NCBI GenBank assembly: GCA_019973575.1 | Contig: BPUI01000002.1 | Coordinates: forward strand, 496,001 to 560,000 | Reading direction: 5' to 3' | From: Gemmatimonadetes bacterium T265 | GTDB lineage: Bacteria; Gemmatimonadota; Gemmatimonadetes; Gemmatimonadales; Gemmatimonadaceae | DNA: 64,000 nucleotides | Part shown: positions 33,312 through 41,895 of the stretch, in pieces | How the letters are laid out: every line of letters begins with the position of its first letter | Position numbering within the stretch: the stretch's first letter is position 1 | Notes under the pieces: generated by a model | Seen by the model: the letters and a program-made list of their open reading frames with translations, nothing else | Told to the model about the DNA's origin: nothing | The model's database searches: none | Position numbers and translations under genes: made by a program

Positions 33312-34127
33312 ATGACTCAGACGTCGTCGGAGCCGGGATTCGCCCTTGTCCGGGTGCCGATCGCGCCCGTGCACGAGGCGCCGCGCGTGTCGAGCGCCCA
33401 GACCACGCAGGCGACGTTCGGGCACGTGGTCGTCCTCGGCTGCCGGGACGGGGACTGGTGCGACGCGCAGACCACACCGGACGGGTACCGCGGGTGGATC
33501 CATGCCGGGTACGTGACGCCGGTCGGGGGTGGAGAGGTGGCGGGAACGCCGGCCGCCGCGGGGCGGCCGGGCGCCGGGCTCCGCGTCTCGCTCGGCTGCA
33601 CGGCGCGCGCCGGGGCGCGGACGCTCCGGCTGCCGCTCGGCGCGTGGCTCGGTCCGGAGGTCGCGGTGCTCGACGGCGAGGCGGTCGCGATGGATGAACT
33701 GCCGGCACGGTTCGCGCGCGAGGGCGACGCGATCGCACGGAGCGCGGCGCGGTACTTCGGATCGACCAGTTACCAATGGGGCGGCGTCACGCCGTGGGGC
33801 GCGGACTGTTCGGGCTTCGTGCAGACGCTGTTCGCGCTGCACGGCGTCGACCTGCCGCGCGACGCGTCGCAGCAGGCGCGGGTCGGCGGCGAGGCGGCCC
33901 GCGAGCACGCCGCGCACGCCGCGCACGCCGCCGGCGACCTGCTCTTCTTCTCGGAGCGCGAGGACGGGCGCGTGACGCACGTCGGCGTCGCCGCGGGCGG
34001 CGGGCGCATGCTGCACGTCGCGCTCGGGCGCGGCGGCTTCGCGGAGGAGAACCTGGCGGGCGACGACGACCCGTACGTGGCGACGCTGCGCGCGCGGTTC
34101 GTGGGCGCGCGGCGCGTGCTCGGCTGA
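33312..34127 (+). CDS. NlpC/P60-family cell-wall endopeptidase with SH3-like N-terminus
   Basis: 271 residues from ATG 33312. The N-terminal half contains bacterial SH3-like stretches (PVHEAPRVSSAQTTQ, GYRGWIHAGYV). The C-terminal NlpC/P60 domain has the catalytic Cys in WGADCSGFVQTLF, the His in RVTHVGVAAGG and the third residue His in MLHVALG. It probably cuts the gamma-D-Glu-diamino acid bond in peptidoglycan peptides, likely in recycling, because no clear signal peptide is seen. Confidence 0.9.
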   Translation: MTQTSSEPGFALVRVPIAPVHEAPRVSSAQTTQATFGHVVVLGCRDGDWCDAQTTPDGYRGWIHAGYVTPVGGGEVAGTPAAAGRPGAGLRVSLGCTARAGARTLRLPLGAWLGPEVAVLDGEAVAMDELPARFAREGDAIARSAARYFGSTSYQWGGVTPWGADCSGFVQTLFALHGVDLPRDASQQARVGGEAAREHAAHAAHAAGDLLFFSEREDGRVTHVGVAAGGGRMLHVALGRGGFAEENLAGDDDPYVATLRARFVGARRVLG

Positions 34128-34187
34128 GCGCCGCGTCCGGCGGCCCCGGCGCGCGTCGCGGCCGGCCGGCGTCGTTAGCTTTGTGCG

Positions 34188-35183
34188 ATGGCAACGACTG
34201 TGCAGGGCCTCGCGCCCGGCCCGTCGGACGTCGCGCCGGCCGGCCCCGCGCCGGCGCCGACCCCGCGGCCGGGCGCGACGCGTGCCGCCCCACCTCCGAG
34301 CGCCCCGGCTGCGGGCACGCGCGCCGACCACCTGCTGCTCGTGCTGATGGCGCTCGTCTGGGGCGTCAACTTCAGCGTGCTCAAGGTCGGAACGCGCTAC
34401 GTCGACCCGGCGACCTTCAACGGCGCGCGCGTGCTGCTCGCGACCGCCGTGCTCGGCGCGATCGCCGCCGTCCGCCGCGCGCCGCTCCCGCAGCGCGCCG
34501 ATGCGGTCCGCCTCGTCCTGCTCGGCGTGCTCGGCCACGGCGTCTACCAGCTCCTCTTCATCGAGGGGCTCGCGCGGACGGCGAGCGGGACGACGGCGCT
34601 CATCCTCGCCGCCGGCCCGGCGTTCGTCGGCGTCGTCGGGCGGCTGCTCGGGGTCGAGCGGCCGACCGCGCGCGCGTGGGGCGGGATCGCGCTGCAGGTG
34701 GCCGGGATGGCGGGCGTGGTGCTCGGTTCGACGGCGGCGGCCGACGCGCGGGGCACCATTGCGCTCGCGGGCGTGCTGCTCGTGCTCGGCGCGTCGCTCG
34801 CCTGGTCGGTCTACGCCGTGCTGCTCAAGCCGCTCACGCGGCGCGTCGACGGCGTCCAGATGGCGGCGTGGACGCTCGTCGGCGGCGCGCTCACGTTAGG
34901 CGCGTCGGCCGTGCCCGCGCTCGCCCGCGGCGCGCTCGCGGCGCTGCCGGCCGAGGGGTGGGCGGCGATGCTCTACAGCGGCGTGCTCGCGCTCGCGCTC
35001 GCGTACCTCGTCTACTACCGCGGCGTGCGCACCGTGGGCCCGGTGCGGACGGCGATGTACAGCAACCTCCAGCCCGTGGTGGCGCTCGGCGTCGGCTTCG
35101 TCGTGCTCGGCGAGCGGCCGGGCGGGTGGCAGATCGCGGGCGCGGCCCTCATCGGCGCGGGGCTCCTCGCGTCGCGCCGCTGA
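34188..35183 (+). CDS. EamA-family (DMT) transporter
   Basis: 331 residues with ten hydrophobic helices as two five-helix EamA repeats, starting LLLVLMALVWGVNFSVLKVG and ending in the second repeat's VVALGVGFVVLGERPGGWQ, the typical G-E-x-P signature. A 45-residue Pro/Ala-rich cytoplasmic extension precedes the first helix and is unusual. It exports metabolites or amino acids; the substrate is unknown. It is followed five bases later by the HAD phosphatase gene. Confidence 0.9.
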   Translation: MATTVQGLAPGPSDVAPAGPAPAPTPRPGATRAAPPPSAPAAGTRADHLLLVLMALVWGVNFSVLKVGTRYVDPATFNGARVLLATAVLGAIAAVRRAPLPQRADAVRLVLLGVLGHGVYQLLFIEGLARTASGTTALILAAGPAFVGVVGRLLGVERPTARAWGGIALQVAGMAGVVLGSTAAADARGTIALAGVLLVLGASLAWSVYAVLLKPLTRRVDGVQMAAWTLVGGALTLGASAVPALARGALAALPAEGWAAMLYSGVLALALAYLVYYRGVRTVGPVRTAMYSNLQPVVALGVGFVVLGERPGGWQIAGAALIGAGLLASRR

Positions 35184-35187
35184 GGAC

Positions 35188-35889
35188 GTGACGGTGCCCG
35201 TCCGCCTCGTGCTGTTCGACATCGACGGCACGCTCATCCGCGGCAACGGCGCGGCCAAGCGCGCGTTCGAGGCCTCGCTCGCCGAGGCCTTCGGCAGCGC
35301 GGGGGACACGAGCATCCCGTTCGACGGGAAGACCGACCGCCAGATCGCGCGCGAACTCATGCGCCCCGCGGGGTTCGACGACGCGACGATCGACGCGCGC
35401 ATGGATGCGGTGGTCGCCGGCTACTTAGAGCGGCTACGGGCCGAAATCGCGCGCGGGACCGGCACGTTCGAGGCGTTGCCCGGCGTGCCCGCGCTGCTCG
35501 ACGCGCTCGACGGGCGCGACGACGTGGTGCTCGGCCTGCTGACGGGGAACGTCGCGCCGGGGGCGGCCGTGAAGCTGCACGCGGCCGGGATCGACCGCTC
35601 GCGCTTCCGCGTCGGCGCGTTCGGGTGCGACGCCGAGCACCGCCCGGATCTCCCCGAGCTGGCCCGCCGGCGCGGCGAGGAGCTGTTAGGCACCCCGGTC
35701 GCGGGCGCGGACGTGGTCGTGATCGGCGACACGCCGGCCGACGTCGCGTGCGCGCGCCCGATCGGCGCGCGGAGCGTCGCGGTCGCCTCGGGGCGTTATA
35801 GAGTTGACGAGCTCGCCGCGCACGGGGCCGCGGCGGTGCTCCCCGACCTGCGCGACACCGACGCGGCGGTCGCGGCGCTGCTGGGCTGA
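35188..35889 (+). CDS. HAD-superfamily phosphatase (Gph-like)
   Basis: 233 residues from GTG 35188. All catalytic motifs are intact: VLFDIDGTLIRG (nucleophile and acid Asp), LGLLTGN (Thr), and VVIGDTPADVACARPIGA (metal Asp). A helical cap follows motif I. It hydrolyses a small phosphoester, perhaps phosphoglycolate. It makes a useful contrast to the catalytically altered HAD protein at 13482-14180. It contains a TTA-GGC copy (35685) and a rare TTA outside that motif (35424). Confidence 0.88.
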   Translation: MTVPVRLVLFDIDGTLIRGNGAAKRAFEASLAEAFGSAGDTSIPFDGKTDRQIARELMRPAGFDDATIDARMDAVVAGYLERLRAEIARGTGTFEALPGVPALLDALDGRDDVVLGLLTGNVAPGAAVKLHAAGIDRSRFRVGAFGCDAEHRPDLPELARRRGEELLGTPVAGADVVVIGDTPADVACARPIGARSVAVASGRYRVDELAAHGAAAVLPDLRDTDAAVAALLG

Positions 35890-35892
35890 CGC

Positions 35893-36444
35893 GTGTCGGA
35901 GCCGCCGCCGGAACGGCCGTACGCGATCCCCGAGCTGACCCGCGCGCTGCGGGCCTTCGCGTCGCACCGCGGGGCGCCGGGGTCGGACCACGACCGCTAC
36001 TTCGCGCCGCTCGTCGACGCGCTCCGCTCGGCGCGCGACGCGGTCGCCGCGGACGGCGTCGCGCCGTGGCGGGCCGCGGCGCGCGTGGACGCGGAGGCGA
36101 TCGCGAACGCGGTGCGCGCCACGTGTGCGGCGCTCGCGGAGGAGCGGTCGGCGGGCGCCGCGCCGGCGCGGCGCGCGCTCGAGGCGGAGCTGGTCGAACT
36201 GGCGGAGCCGTTGTTCGCGGCGCTGGCCGACGTGGGGACGGCGGCGCGCGCCCTCGCCGCGGCGCCGGAGGCCGCGCGCCCGGCCGCGTGGAACGCGTGG
36301 ACCGCCGCGTTCGGCCGCGCGTTCGCGGCGGCCGACGCATGCTGGGAGGCGTCGCTCCCCGCGCTCGCCGATCCGCGCGGCGGCGTCGGGCGCCTCTGGC
36401 GCTCGCTTCTCCGCCAGCGCGGCGTGCGGGGCGCCGGCCCGTGA
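35893..36444 (+). CDS. Hypothetical helical protein upstream of acpS
   Basis: 183 residues from GTG 35893, three bases after the HAD gene. Ala-rich and helical throughout, with no signal peptide, membrane helix or known motif. Its TGA overlaps the GTG of acpS (GTGA), so it is surely translated in this operon, but its function is not recognised. Confidence 0.65.
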   Translation: MSEPPPERPYAIPELTRALRAFASHRGAPGSDHDRYFAPLVDALRSARDAVAADGVAPWRAAARVDAEAIANAVRATCAALAEERSAGAAPARRALEAELVELAEPLFAALADVGTAARALAAAPEAARPAAWNAWTAAFGRAFAAADACWEASLPALADPRGGVGRLWRSLLRQRGVRGAGP

Positions 36445-36833
36445 TCCTCGGCGTCGGCTTCGACCTCGTCGACATCGCGCGCGTCGCGGCGCTGCTCGAG
36501 GCCAAGGGCGAGCGCGCGGTGGCGCGGCTGTTCTCGCCCGCGGAGGCCGAGTACGCGCGCGCGCGGGCCGAGCCGGCGCGCCACTTCGCCGCGCGGTTCG
36601 CGGCGAAGGAGGCCGTCTACAAGGCGCTCGCCGGGAGCGAGGACGCGCGGGGGATCGGCTGGCGCGACGCCGAGGTCGCGGTCGCGTGGGACGGGCGGCC
36701 GCGGCTGGCCCTGCACGGGCGCGCGGCCGAGCGGGCCGCGGTGTTAGGCGTCGTGCGCGTCCACCTCTCGCTCACGCACGCGGACCACGTGGCCGGCGCG
36801 GTGGTGGTGCTCGAGGGCACGCCGCCGCCGTAG
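36441..36833 (+). CDS. acpS: Holo-[acyl-carrier-protein] synthase
   Basis: 130 residues from the GTG at 36441. It transfers 4'-phosphopantetheine from CoA to acyl carrier protein. Motif I GVGFDLVDIARV (metal Asp) and motif II HFAARFAAKEAVYKAL (Glu, Lys) are present, with the closing VHLSLTHADHVAGAVVV. Length is right for AcpS. Its last 90 bases overlap the 3' end of the minus-strand MgtC-like gene. A TTA-GGC copy lies at 36743. Confidence 0.95.
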   Translation: MILGVGFDLVDIARVAALLEAKGERAVARLFSPAEAEYARARAEPARHFAARFAAKEAVYKALAGSEDARGIGWRDAEVAVAWDGRPRLALHGRAAERAAVLGVVRVHLSLTHADHVAGAVVVLEGTPPP

Positions 36834-37337
36834 GCGGCGCAGCAGCCGGCGCCGCACGGCCGCTTCGACCCGGCCGCCGGCGACGAGCACGGCGAGCGTG
36901 AGCCCGGTGCCGAGCAGTACGAGCACCCACGCGCCGAGTCCCGAGGCGAGACCGAGCCCGGCGGCGACCCAGACGGTGGCCGCAGTCGTCAGGCCGCGCA
37001 CGTCGCGCCGGCGCCGCGGGCGGCTCGGCCGTGCGGCGGCGCCGACGCCGCCGGAGCGGACGGCGACCGCGGGCGGGCGCGGGTGGAGGATCACGCCCGC
37101 GCCGATGAAGCCGATGCCGGTGATCACGCCCTGCATCACGCGGGTCGCGCCGGCGGGGTCGGCGCCCGCCGCGGCGGCCGTGACGAGGGCAGCGCCTAAC
37201 GCGACGAGGGCGTGCGTGCGCAGCCCGGCTGCCTTGCCGCGGAGGTTGCGGTTGACGCCGAGTGTGGCGCCGGCGATCGTCGCTGTGGCGAGGCGCGCCG
37301 CCGCCTCGGCGGCGGGCAGGACGGTCGCGGACGTCAC
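36744..37337 (-). CDS. MgtC/SapB-family membrane protein
   Basis: 197 residues from a GTG at 37335-37337 sharing bases with the TGA of the DUF2252 gene. Family signatures are ATIAGATLGVNRNLRGKAAGLRTHALV and GVITGIGFIGAGVIL, then VRGLTTAATVWVAAGLGLASG. An Arg-rich loop (SRPRRRRD) between helices is larger than usual. The basic C-terminal tail extends into acpS on the other strand. MgtC proteins modulate membrane potential or ATP synthase under Mg limitation. Confidence 0.9.
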   Translation of the reverse strand: MTSATVLPAAEAAARLATATIAGATLGVNRNLRGKAAGLRTHALVALGAALVTAAAAGADPAGATRVMQGVITGIGFIGAGVILHPRPPAVAVRSGGVGAAARPSRPRRRRDVRGLTTAATVWVAAGLGLASGLGAWVLVLLGTGLTLAVLVAGGRVEAAVRRRLLRRLRRRRALEHHHRAGHVVRVREREVDAHDA

Positions 37338-38443
37338 GCCGGCTCCGCGCGCCACGCCGTCCAGTCCGCGACCACGGTCCCCGTCATGCGCGCCGCGGCG
37401 TCGGCGAGCCAGTGCGGGCCGTGGGCGCGTTCGACCGCGCGCAGCTCCGATGCGAGCACGCGGCGCGTCGTGCCGCCGAGGTGCACGTTCGCCGTCTCCC
37501 AGCCCATCGCGTGCAGGAGGTGACGTTCGTCGTGGCGGCGTGGCAGCTCGGCGATGTCGAACCGTCGCATGTCGGGCGCGAGGCGTCGCACGAGCCAGCG
37601 GCGTCGCGCGCGGTAGAACGGGTCCGCGCACCGGACTGCGCGCTCGACCGTCTCGCGGATGTGTACGTCCGCGGCGCGCGGCGGGCACCCCGCCGCCCAA
37701 GCGGCCGCGCTCGGCGCCACGGCCTTGACCTCGCGCGCGATGCGCCCGCCCTGCCATTCGGCGATGGCGACGAGCCGCGTCCGCCCCAGACTGCCGAGCC
37801 CGGCGACGCGCCGGACGAGGCGGTGCGCGAGGTCGGGCGCGGGGAGCGAGCGGGCGAGCGTGCGGCGCGCGCCGGGCCGCACCGCGTCGTCTGCCGCGAG
37901 CGCGGGCAGCGCGTCGAGCCTTGCCCAGAACACGCCGGCGTCCGGCCGCTGCGCCTGCCAGAAGGCGCGCAGGGTCGGGTGCTGCTCGGCGAGGACGTAG
38001 GGCATGCCGCCCGCGACGACGGCGTCGCGGTAGCCGCCTAACACCGCGCTGGCGACGTCGCGCGGGTCGGTCGCGAGCGCGCCGCGCTCGGCGGCCAGGT
38101 GCGCGCTCGCGGCGAGGCGCACGAGGTCCTGCGGCCAGGCGAGCGGCCACGCCTCGTCGAAGTCGTTCACCCCCCACGCCACGCGCCCCTCGGCGTCGCG
38201 CCACGTGCCGAAGTTTTCGACGTGCAGGTCGCCGACGCTCGGGACGGGCGGCCTCGCGGCCAGCTCCGGGCAGCGGACCGGCCACCGGCTCGCCCACCGG
38301 TAGTACGTCGCGCGCAGGAACACGAAAGCGCTCTCGCACATGCGCTCGTGCTTGCGCGCGAGGTCCGGCGCGACGACCGGCGTGTAGCGCGCGAGCCACT
38401 GCTCGTAGTCGGCGGTCGCGTGCTGGATGGTCCCAAGGGGCAT
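37334..38443 (-). CDS. DUF2252 family protein (kinase-like fold)
   Basis: 369 residues from ATG 38441-38443; the frame extends to 38575 but the added residues look non-coding. It contains SVGDLHVENFGTW and WGVNDFDEAWPLAWPQDLVRLA, the HxxN and DFD-type motifs that link DUF2252 to aminoglycoside phosphotransferase/protein-kinase folds. C-terminal RDPFYRARR-like segments also match. The function of the family is unknown; phosphorylation of a small molecule is plausible. Coupled to the MgtC-like gene by a GTGA overlap. Confidence 0.85.
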   Translation of the reverse strand: MPLGTIQHATADYEQWLARYTPVVAPDLARKHERMCESAFVFLRATYYRWASRWPVRCPELAARPPVPSVGDLHVENFGTWRDAEGRVAWGVNDFDEAWPLAWPQDLVRLAASAHLAAERGALATDPRDVASAVLGGYRDAVVAGGMPYVLAEQHPTLRAFWQAQRPDAGVFWARLDALPALAADDAVRPGARRTLARSLPAPDLAHRLVRRVAGLGSLGRTRLVAIAEWQGGRIAREVKAVAPSAAAWAAGCPPRAADVHIRETVERAVRCADPFYRARRRWLVRRLAPDMRRFDIAELPRRHDERHLLHAMGWETANVHLGGTTRRVLASELRAVERAHGPHWLADAAARMTGTVVADWTAWRAEPA

Positions 38444-38589
38444 GGCGCACGATGGCGGCCGGCGCGCGCGGGCGCCAGCAGCTGACGGCGTTAAACCGCG
38501 ATCAAGCGCGCGGGCGCGACGCGGCCCCATCTTTCGCCCGGTCGCCTCTGCGCCTGATACTCTCGTCGACGTCACTCTTCGAGTTCCTC

Positions 38590-38982
38590 GTGCCGACCGA
38601 CCCGCTGTCCCGTCTGCGCGCGCTCTGCCTGGCGCTGCCCGAGGCGCACGAGGCGCTTGCCTGGGGCGAGCCGACCTTCCGCGTGCGCAACAAGCTGTTC
38701 GCGACGTACGCCAGCGCCGGCAGTCACCACGGCGCCGGTCGACCGGCCGTCTGGGTCAAGGCCACGTCTACGAACCAGGCCCTTCTCGTCGAGGCCGCCC
38801 CGGCGCGCTACTTCGTCCCGCCGTACGTCGGCGCGAGCGGCTGGGTCGGCGTGTGGTTGGACCGGCGGCCGGCGTGGCGCGCGCTGGAGGGCCTCCTGCG
38901 CGACGCGTACTGTCGGACGGCTCCGAAGACCCTGGTCGCACGACTCGCGGGCGAATCGCCCGCCGGGCGCGAGCGGCGCTAA
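38590..38982 (+). CDS. MmcQ/YjbR-family protein
   Basis: 130 residues from the GTG at 38590. It begins LSRLRALCLALPEAHEALAWG, then PTFRVRNKLFATY, VWVKATSTNQALLV, YFVPPYVGASGWVGVWLD, the CyaY-like alpha/beta fold of MmcQ/YjbR. DNA binding has been proposed for the family but is not well proven. Transcribed away from the DUF2252 gene across a 146-base gap. Confidence 0.85.
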   Translation: MPTDPLSRLRALCLALPEAHEALAWGEPTFRVRNKLFATYASAGSHHGAGRPAVWVKATSTNQALLVEAAPARYFVPPYVGASGWVGVWLDRRPAWRALEGLLRDAYCRTAPKTLVARLAGESPAGRERR

Positions 38983-39029
38983 ACTCGGCTGTGGCTAACG
39001 TGTGGACCGCGGCGAACGCCCACCGCGGG

Positions 39030-39188
39030 TCAGCTCTTCGCCCAGTCGCCGGTCGCGCCCGACGCGGTGGTCCCACACCCGCAGCCGTCGCCGCACCCGG
39101 CCTTGGCGGGCCGCAGCGTCTGCCACGCCCTGCGGGCGACGAAGCCGAGTGCCACGGCGACGACGAGGACGATGATCAGCGTCTGCAT
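39030..39188 (-). CDS. FeoB-associated Cys-rich membrane protein
   Basis: 52 residues from ATG 39186-39188. One N-terminal helix (TLIIVLVVAVALGFVARRAW) is followed by AGCGDGCGCGTTAS, with four Cys. This layout, directly downstream (18 bases) of feoB, fits the FeoB-associated Cys-rich protein family, sometimes functionally compared to FeoC. It may bind iron or an Fe-S cluster at the FeoB pore; that is inference. Confidence 0.82.
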   Translation of the reverse strand: MQTLIIVLVVAVALGFVARRAWQTLRPAKAGCGDGCGCGTTASGATGDWAKS

Positions 39189-39206
39189 GCGAGTGTTCTC
39201 CTCCGG

Positions 39207-41426
39207 TTAGCCCAGCCCGAGCAGCCGTCCGCCCTGGTACACCACGAGCGCCGCGACGTACGCGAGCGCGAGCATGTACCCGAACTGCACCGCCGCCCAC
39301 CGCCACCCCGCCGCGCCGCCGCCCGTCTCGCGCACGGTCACCGCGACGGTGCTCATGCACATGAGTGCGTAGACGTAGAACACCATCAGCCCGATCGCGA
39401 CGAGCGGCGTGTAGGTCGCCCGGCCGGTGCGCGCGTCGCGGTCGGCGCGCAGCCGGTCGCGCAGCGCCGCGTCGGCTTTGCCCGAGCCGTCGTCCTCGCC
39501 GACGCCGTAGATCGTGCCCATCGTCGAGACGAACACCTCGCGCGCGGCGAAGCTGGCGGCGATCGAGACGCCGATCTTCCAGTCGTAGCCGAGCGGGCGT
39601 ACGGCGGGCTCGATCGCGCGGCCGAGGCGGCCGAGGGCGGAGTGCTCGAGCTGGGCCTCCTTCTGCGCGGGCTCGGGGAGGCGCGGGTCGACGGGCGACT
39701 TGGGGTACGTCGCCGCCGCCCACAGCACCACCGAGAGCGCGAGGATCACCGTGCCCGCGCGCTTCAGGAACAGCTTCGCACGCCCGGTCACCGAGATCGC
39801 CAGACTGCGCACGCTCGGCCGGCGGTACGGCGGGAGCTCGAGGATCATCGGGCGCGCGGGGCCGCGGAGCAGCGTGCGCTTGAACAGCGCCGCCGCGCCG
39901 AGCGCGGTCGCGGTGCCTAACACGTACATCACGAGCATCGCCGCGCCCTGCAGCGTGAGCAGCCCGCCGAGCAGCGGGAGCGCGGGCACGAAGGCGCCGA
40001 TGAGGAGCGTGTAGACCGGCAGCCGCGCCGAGCAGCTCATCAGCGGCACGACCATGATCGTCGCGAGGCGGTCCTTTTCGTGCTCGACCGTGCGCGTCGC
40101 CATGATGCCGGGGACCGCGCACGCGTAGCCCGAGAGCATCGGGATGAAGCTCTTCCCGTGCAGCCCCACGCGGCGCATCACGCCGTCCATGAGGAACGCC
40201 GCGCGCGCCATGTAGCCCGTGTCCTCGAGCACGCCGATGAACAGGAAGAGCATCGCGATCTGCGGCAGGAAGACGATCACGCTCCCCACGCCCGCGATCA
40301 CGCCGTCGACGACGAGCGAGCGCAGGTCGCCGGGCGGCATCCACCCGCTGACGGTCGTGCCGATCCAGCCGACCGCGGTCTGCATCGCGTTGCCGATCGG
40401 CAGCCCGACCGAGAACACCGACTGGAAGACGAGCGCCATGAGGACGACGAACACCAGCCACCCCCAGACGCGGTGCAGCGCGACCGCGTCGAGGCGGTCC
40501 GTGGCCGTGCGGCCGCGCCGCGGCGCGCGGTGCACGGCGCGGGCGAGCACGCCGCCGATCCAGCCGTAGCGGATCTCGGCCTCGACGCGCTCGGGCGCGA
40601 GGCCCGCCGCGCGCAGCGCCGCGCGGGCGCGGTCGAGCGCGTCGGCCAGCCCTGGCACGCCGGCGACGTGCGACTCGGGGACCGCGACGCCTAACAACCG
40701 CAGCGCCTCCATCCCGGCGGGGTCGGCGGCGAAGCCCGCGCTGCGGAGGCACGCCTCGACCGGCGCGAGCGCGGCCGCGACGGGCTCGGGGAGCAGAAAC
40801 GGGCGGCTCGCGCGCGGCAGGCCGGGCGCCCGGGCGATCGCGCGCTTGAGCTGCTCGAGTCCCTCGCCGCGCTTGGCGACGGTCGGGATGGCCGTCGCGC
40901 CTAACTCGTGGATCAGTTCGGGCACGTCGACGGTCACGCCGGCGGCCATCGCCGCGTCGACCTGGTTGAGCGCGACGACGACCGGCAGGCCGAGCTCGAG
41001 CACCTGGCTCAGCAGGAACAGGTTGCGCTCGAGGTGCTGCGCGTCGGCAACGACGACGACGACGTCCGGCACGGGCACGTCGCGCCCGCGGCCGAGCAGG
41101 ACTTCGAGCGCGATGCGTTCGTCGGGCGAGCCGGCGGAGAGGGAGTAGCTCCCCGGCAGGTCGAGCACGCTCACGCGGCCGCCGTCGTCCGTCCGGTAGT
41201 GGCCTTCGGTGCGCTCGACGGTGACGCCGGCGAAGTTGCCGACCTTCTGCCGCAGCCCGGTGAGGGCGTTGAAGAGGGTCGTCTTGCCGGTGTTCGGGTT
41301 GCCGACCAGGGCGACGCGCAGGACGCCGTTGCGCGGGGGCGCGCTCGGCGGGGCCGCGCCGGCGAGGGGCGGCCGGAGGTGGGGCGCGGCGCCAACGCCC
41401 GCCGCCGTAGGCGCGGGCGGTGTCAT
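39207..41426 (-). CDS. feoB: Ferrous iron transporter B
   Basis: 739 residues from ATG 41424-41426, two bases after the feoA stop (TAAGGATG). The G domain has G1 ALVGNPNTGKTTLFN, G3 LDLPGSYSLS and G4 ALNQVD. The membrane part includes the two gate regions (LPQIAMLFLFIGVLEDTGYMARAAF; MLSGYACAVPGIMATRT) and a second core (RAGTVILALSVVLWA, AREVFVSTMGTIYGV). It imports Fe(II) across the inner membrane. It carries three TTA-GGC copies. The operon is feoA-feoB-Cys-rich protein. Confidence 0.96.
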   Translation of the reverse strand: MTPPAPTAAGVGAAPHLRPPLAGAAPPSAPPRNGVLRVALVGNPNTGKTTLFNALTGLRQKVGNFAGVTVERTEGHYRTDDGGRVSVLDLPGSYSLSAGSPDERIALEVLLGRGRDVPVPDVVVVVADAQHLERNLFLLSQVLELGLPVVVALNQVDAAMAAGVTVDVPELIHELGATAIPTVAKRGEGLEQLKRAIARAPGLPRASRPFLLPEPVAAALAPVEACLRSAGFAADPAGMEALRLLGVAVPESHVAGVPGLADALDRARAALRAAGLAPERVEAEIRYGWIGGVLARAVHRAPRRGRTATDRLDAVALHRVWGWLVFVVLMALVFQSVFSVGLPIGNAMQTAVGWIGTTVSGWMPPGDLRSLVVDGVIAGVGSVIVFLPQIAMLFLFIGVLEDTGYMARAAFLMDGVMRRVGLHGKSFIPMLSGYACAVPGIMATRTVEHEKDRLATIMVVPLMSCSARLPVYTLLIGAFVPALPLLGGLLTLQGAAMLVMYVLGTATALGAAALFKRTLLRGPARPMILELPPYRRPSVRSLAISVTGRAKLFLKRAGTVILALSVVLWAAATYPKSPVDPRLPEPAQKEAQLEHSALGRLGRAIEPAVRPLGYDWKIGVSIAASFAAREVFVSTMGTIYGVGEDDGSGKADAALRDRLRADRDARTGRATYTPLVAIGLMVFYVYALMCMSTVAVTVRETGGGAAGWRWAAVQFGYMLALAYVAALVVYQGGRLLGLG

Positions 41427-41428
41427 CC

Positions 41429-41812
41429 TTAGTGGGCCGGCGCGGTCGCGCCCGGCAGGGCGCCGTTCCGCACGCCCGGGCCGGCCGTCGTCGCGTCGAT
41501 CGGGCGGACGGTGATCCCGGCGCCGAGCGCGCGGCCGAGGGCGATGCGCGTACCCCGCACTTCGAGCAACACGGCGTTGCGCGCGTCCACCACGTTGATG
41601 CGGGCGCCTTCGCAGAGGCCGAGGGCGCGGAGGCGACACGCCTCCTGGTCGCCGCAGTGCACCTCCATCACCGTCGCCCACGAGCCGGCGCGGCAGCTCG
41701 CGAGTGTACACGCGCCTGCGACGGCCGCCGGCTGCGGGAGTGCAGCGGGGGCGACGATCGGCAACGCGCGGCGCGGCGGATGGCCTTGCGAACGACGGAG
41801 GAAGCGGAACAC
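41429..41812 (-). CDS. feoA: FeoA-domain protein
   Basis: 127 residues if the GTG at 41810-41812 is the start; the frame continues to 41971 and the true start is uncertain. The FeoA SH3-like core runs from CRAGSWATVMEVHCGDQ through LRALGLCEGARINVVDARN to GRALGAGITVRPI. Two or three Cys before the core (ACTLASC) are unusual. FeoA is required for FeoB activity and interacts with its cytosolic part. Confidence 0.88.
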   Translation of the reverse strand: MFRFLRRSQGHPPRRALPIVAPAALPQPAAVAGACTLASCRAGSWATVMEVHCGDQEACRLRALGLCEGARINVVDARNAVLLEVRGTRIALGRALGAGITVRPIDATTAGPGVRNGALPGATAPAH

Positions 41813-41895
41813 GGGCGGGTGCGGCGGAAAGGCGACGGCCCGCGGGTGCGGGACGTGTCGCGTGTTGTGCAATCTGGTGGCCGCTCGGAATCCCG

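Noticed and set aside
13141-39216. GTTAGCT, GTTAGCC and GGCTAAC words such as at 13153, 34173 and 39206
   Set aside because: They differ from GTTAGGC/GCCTAAC and show no consistent framing, so they were not counted as motif copies.
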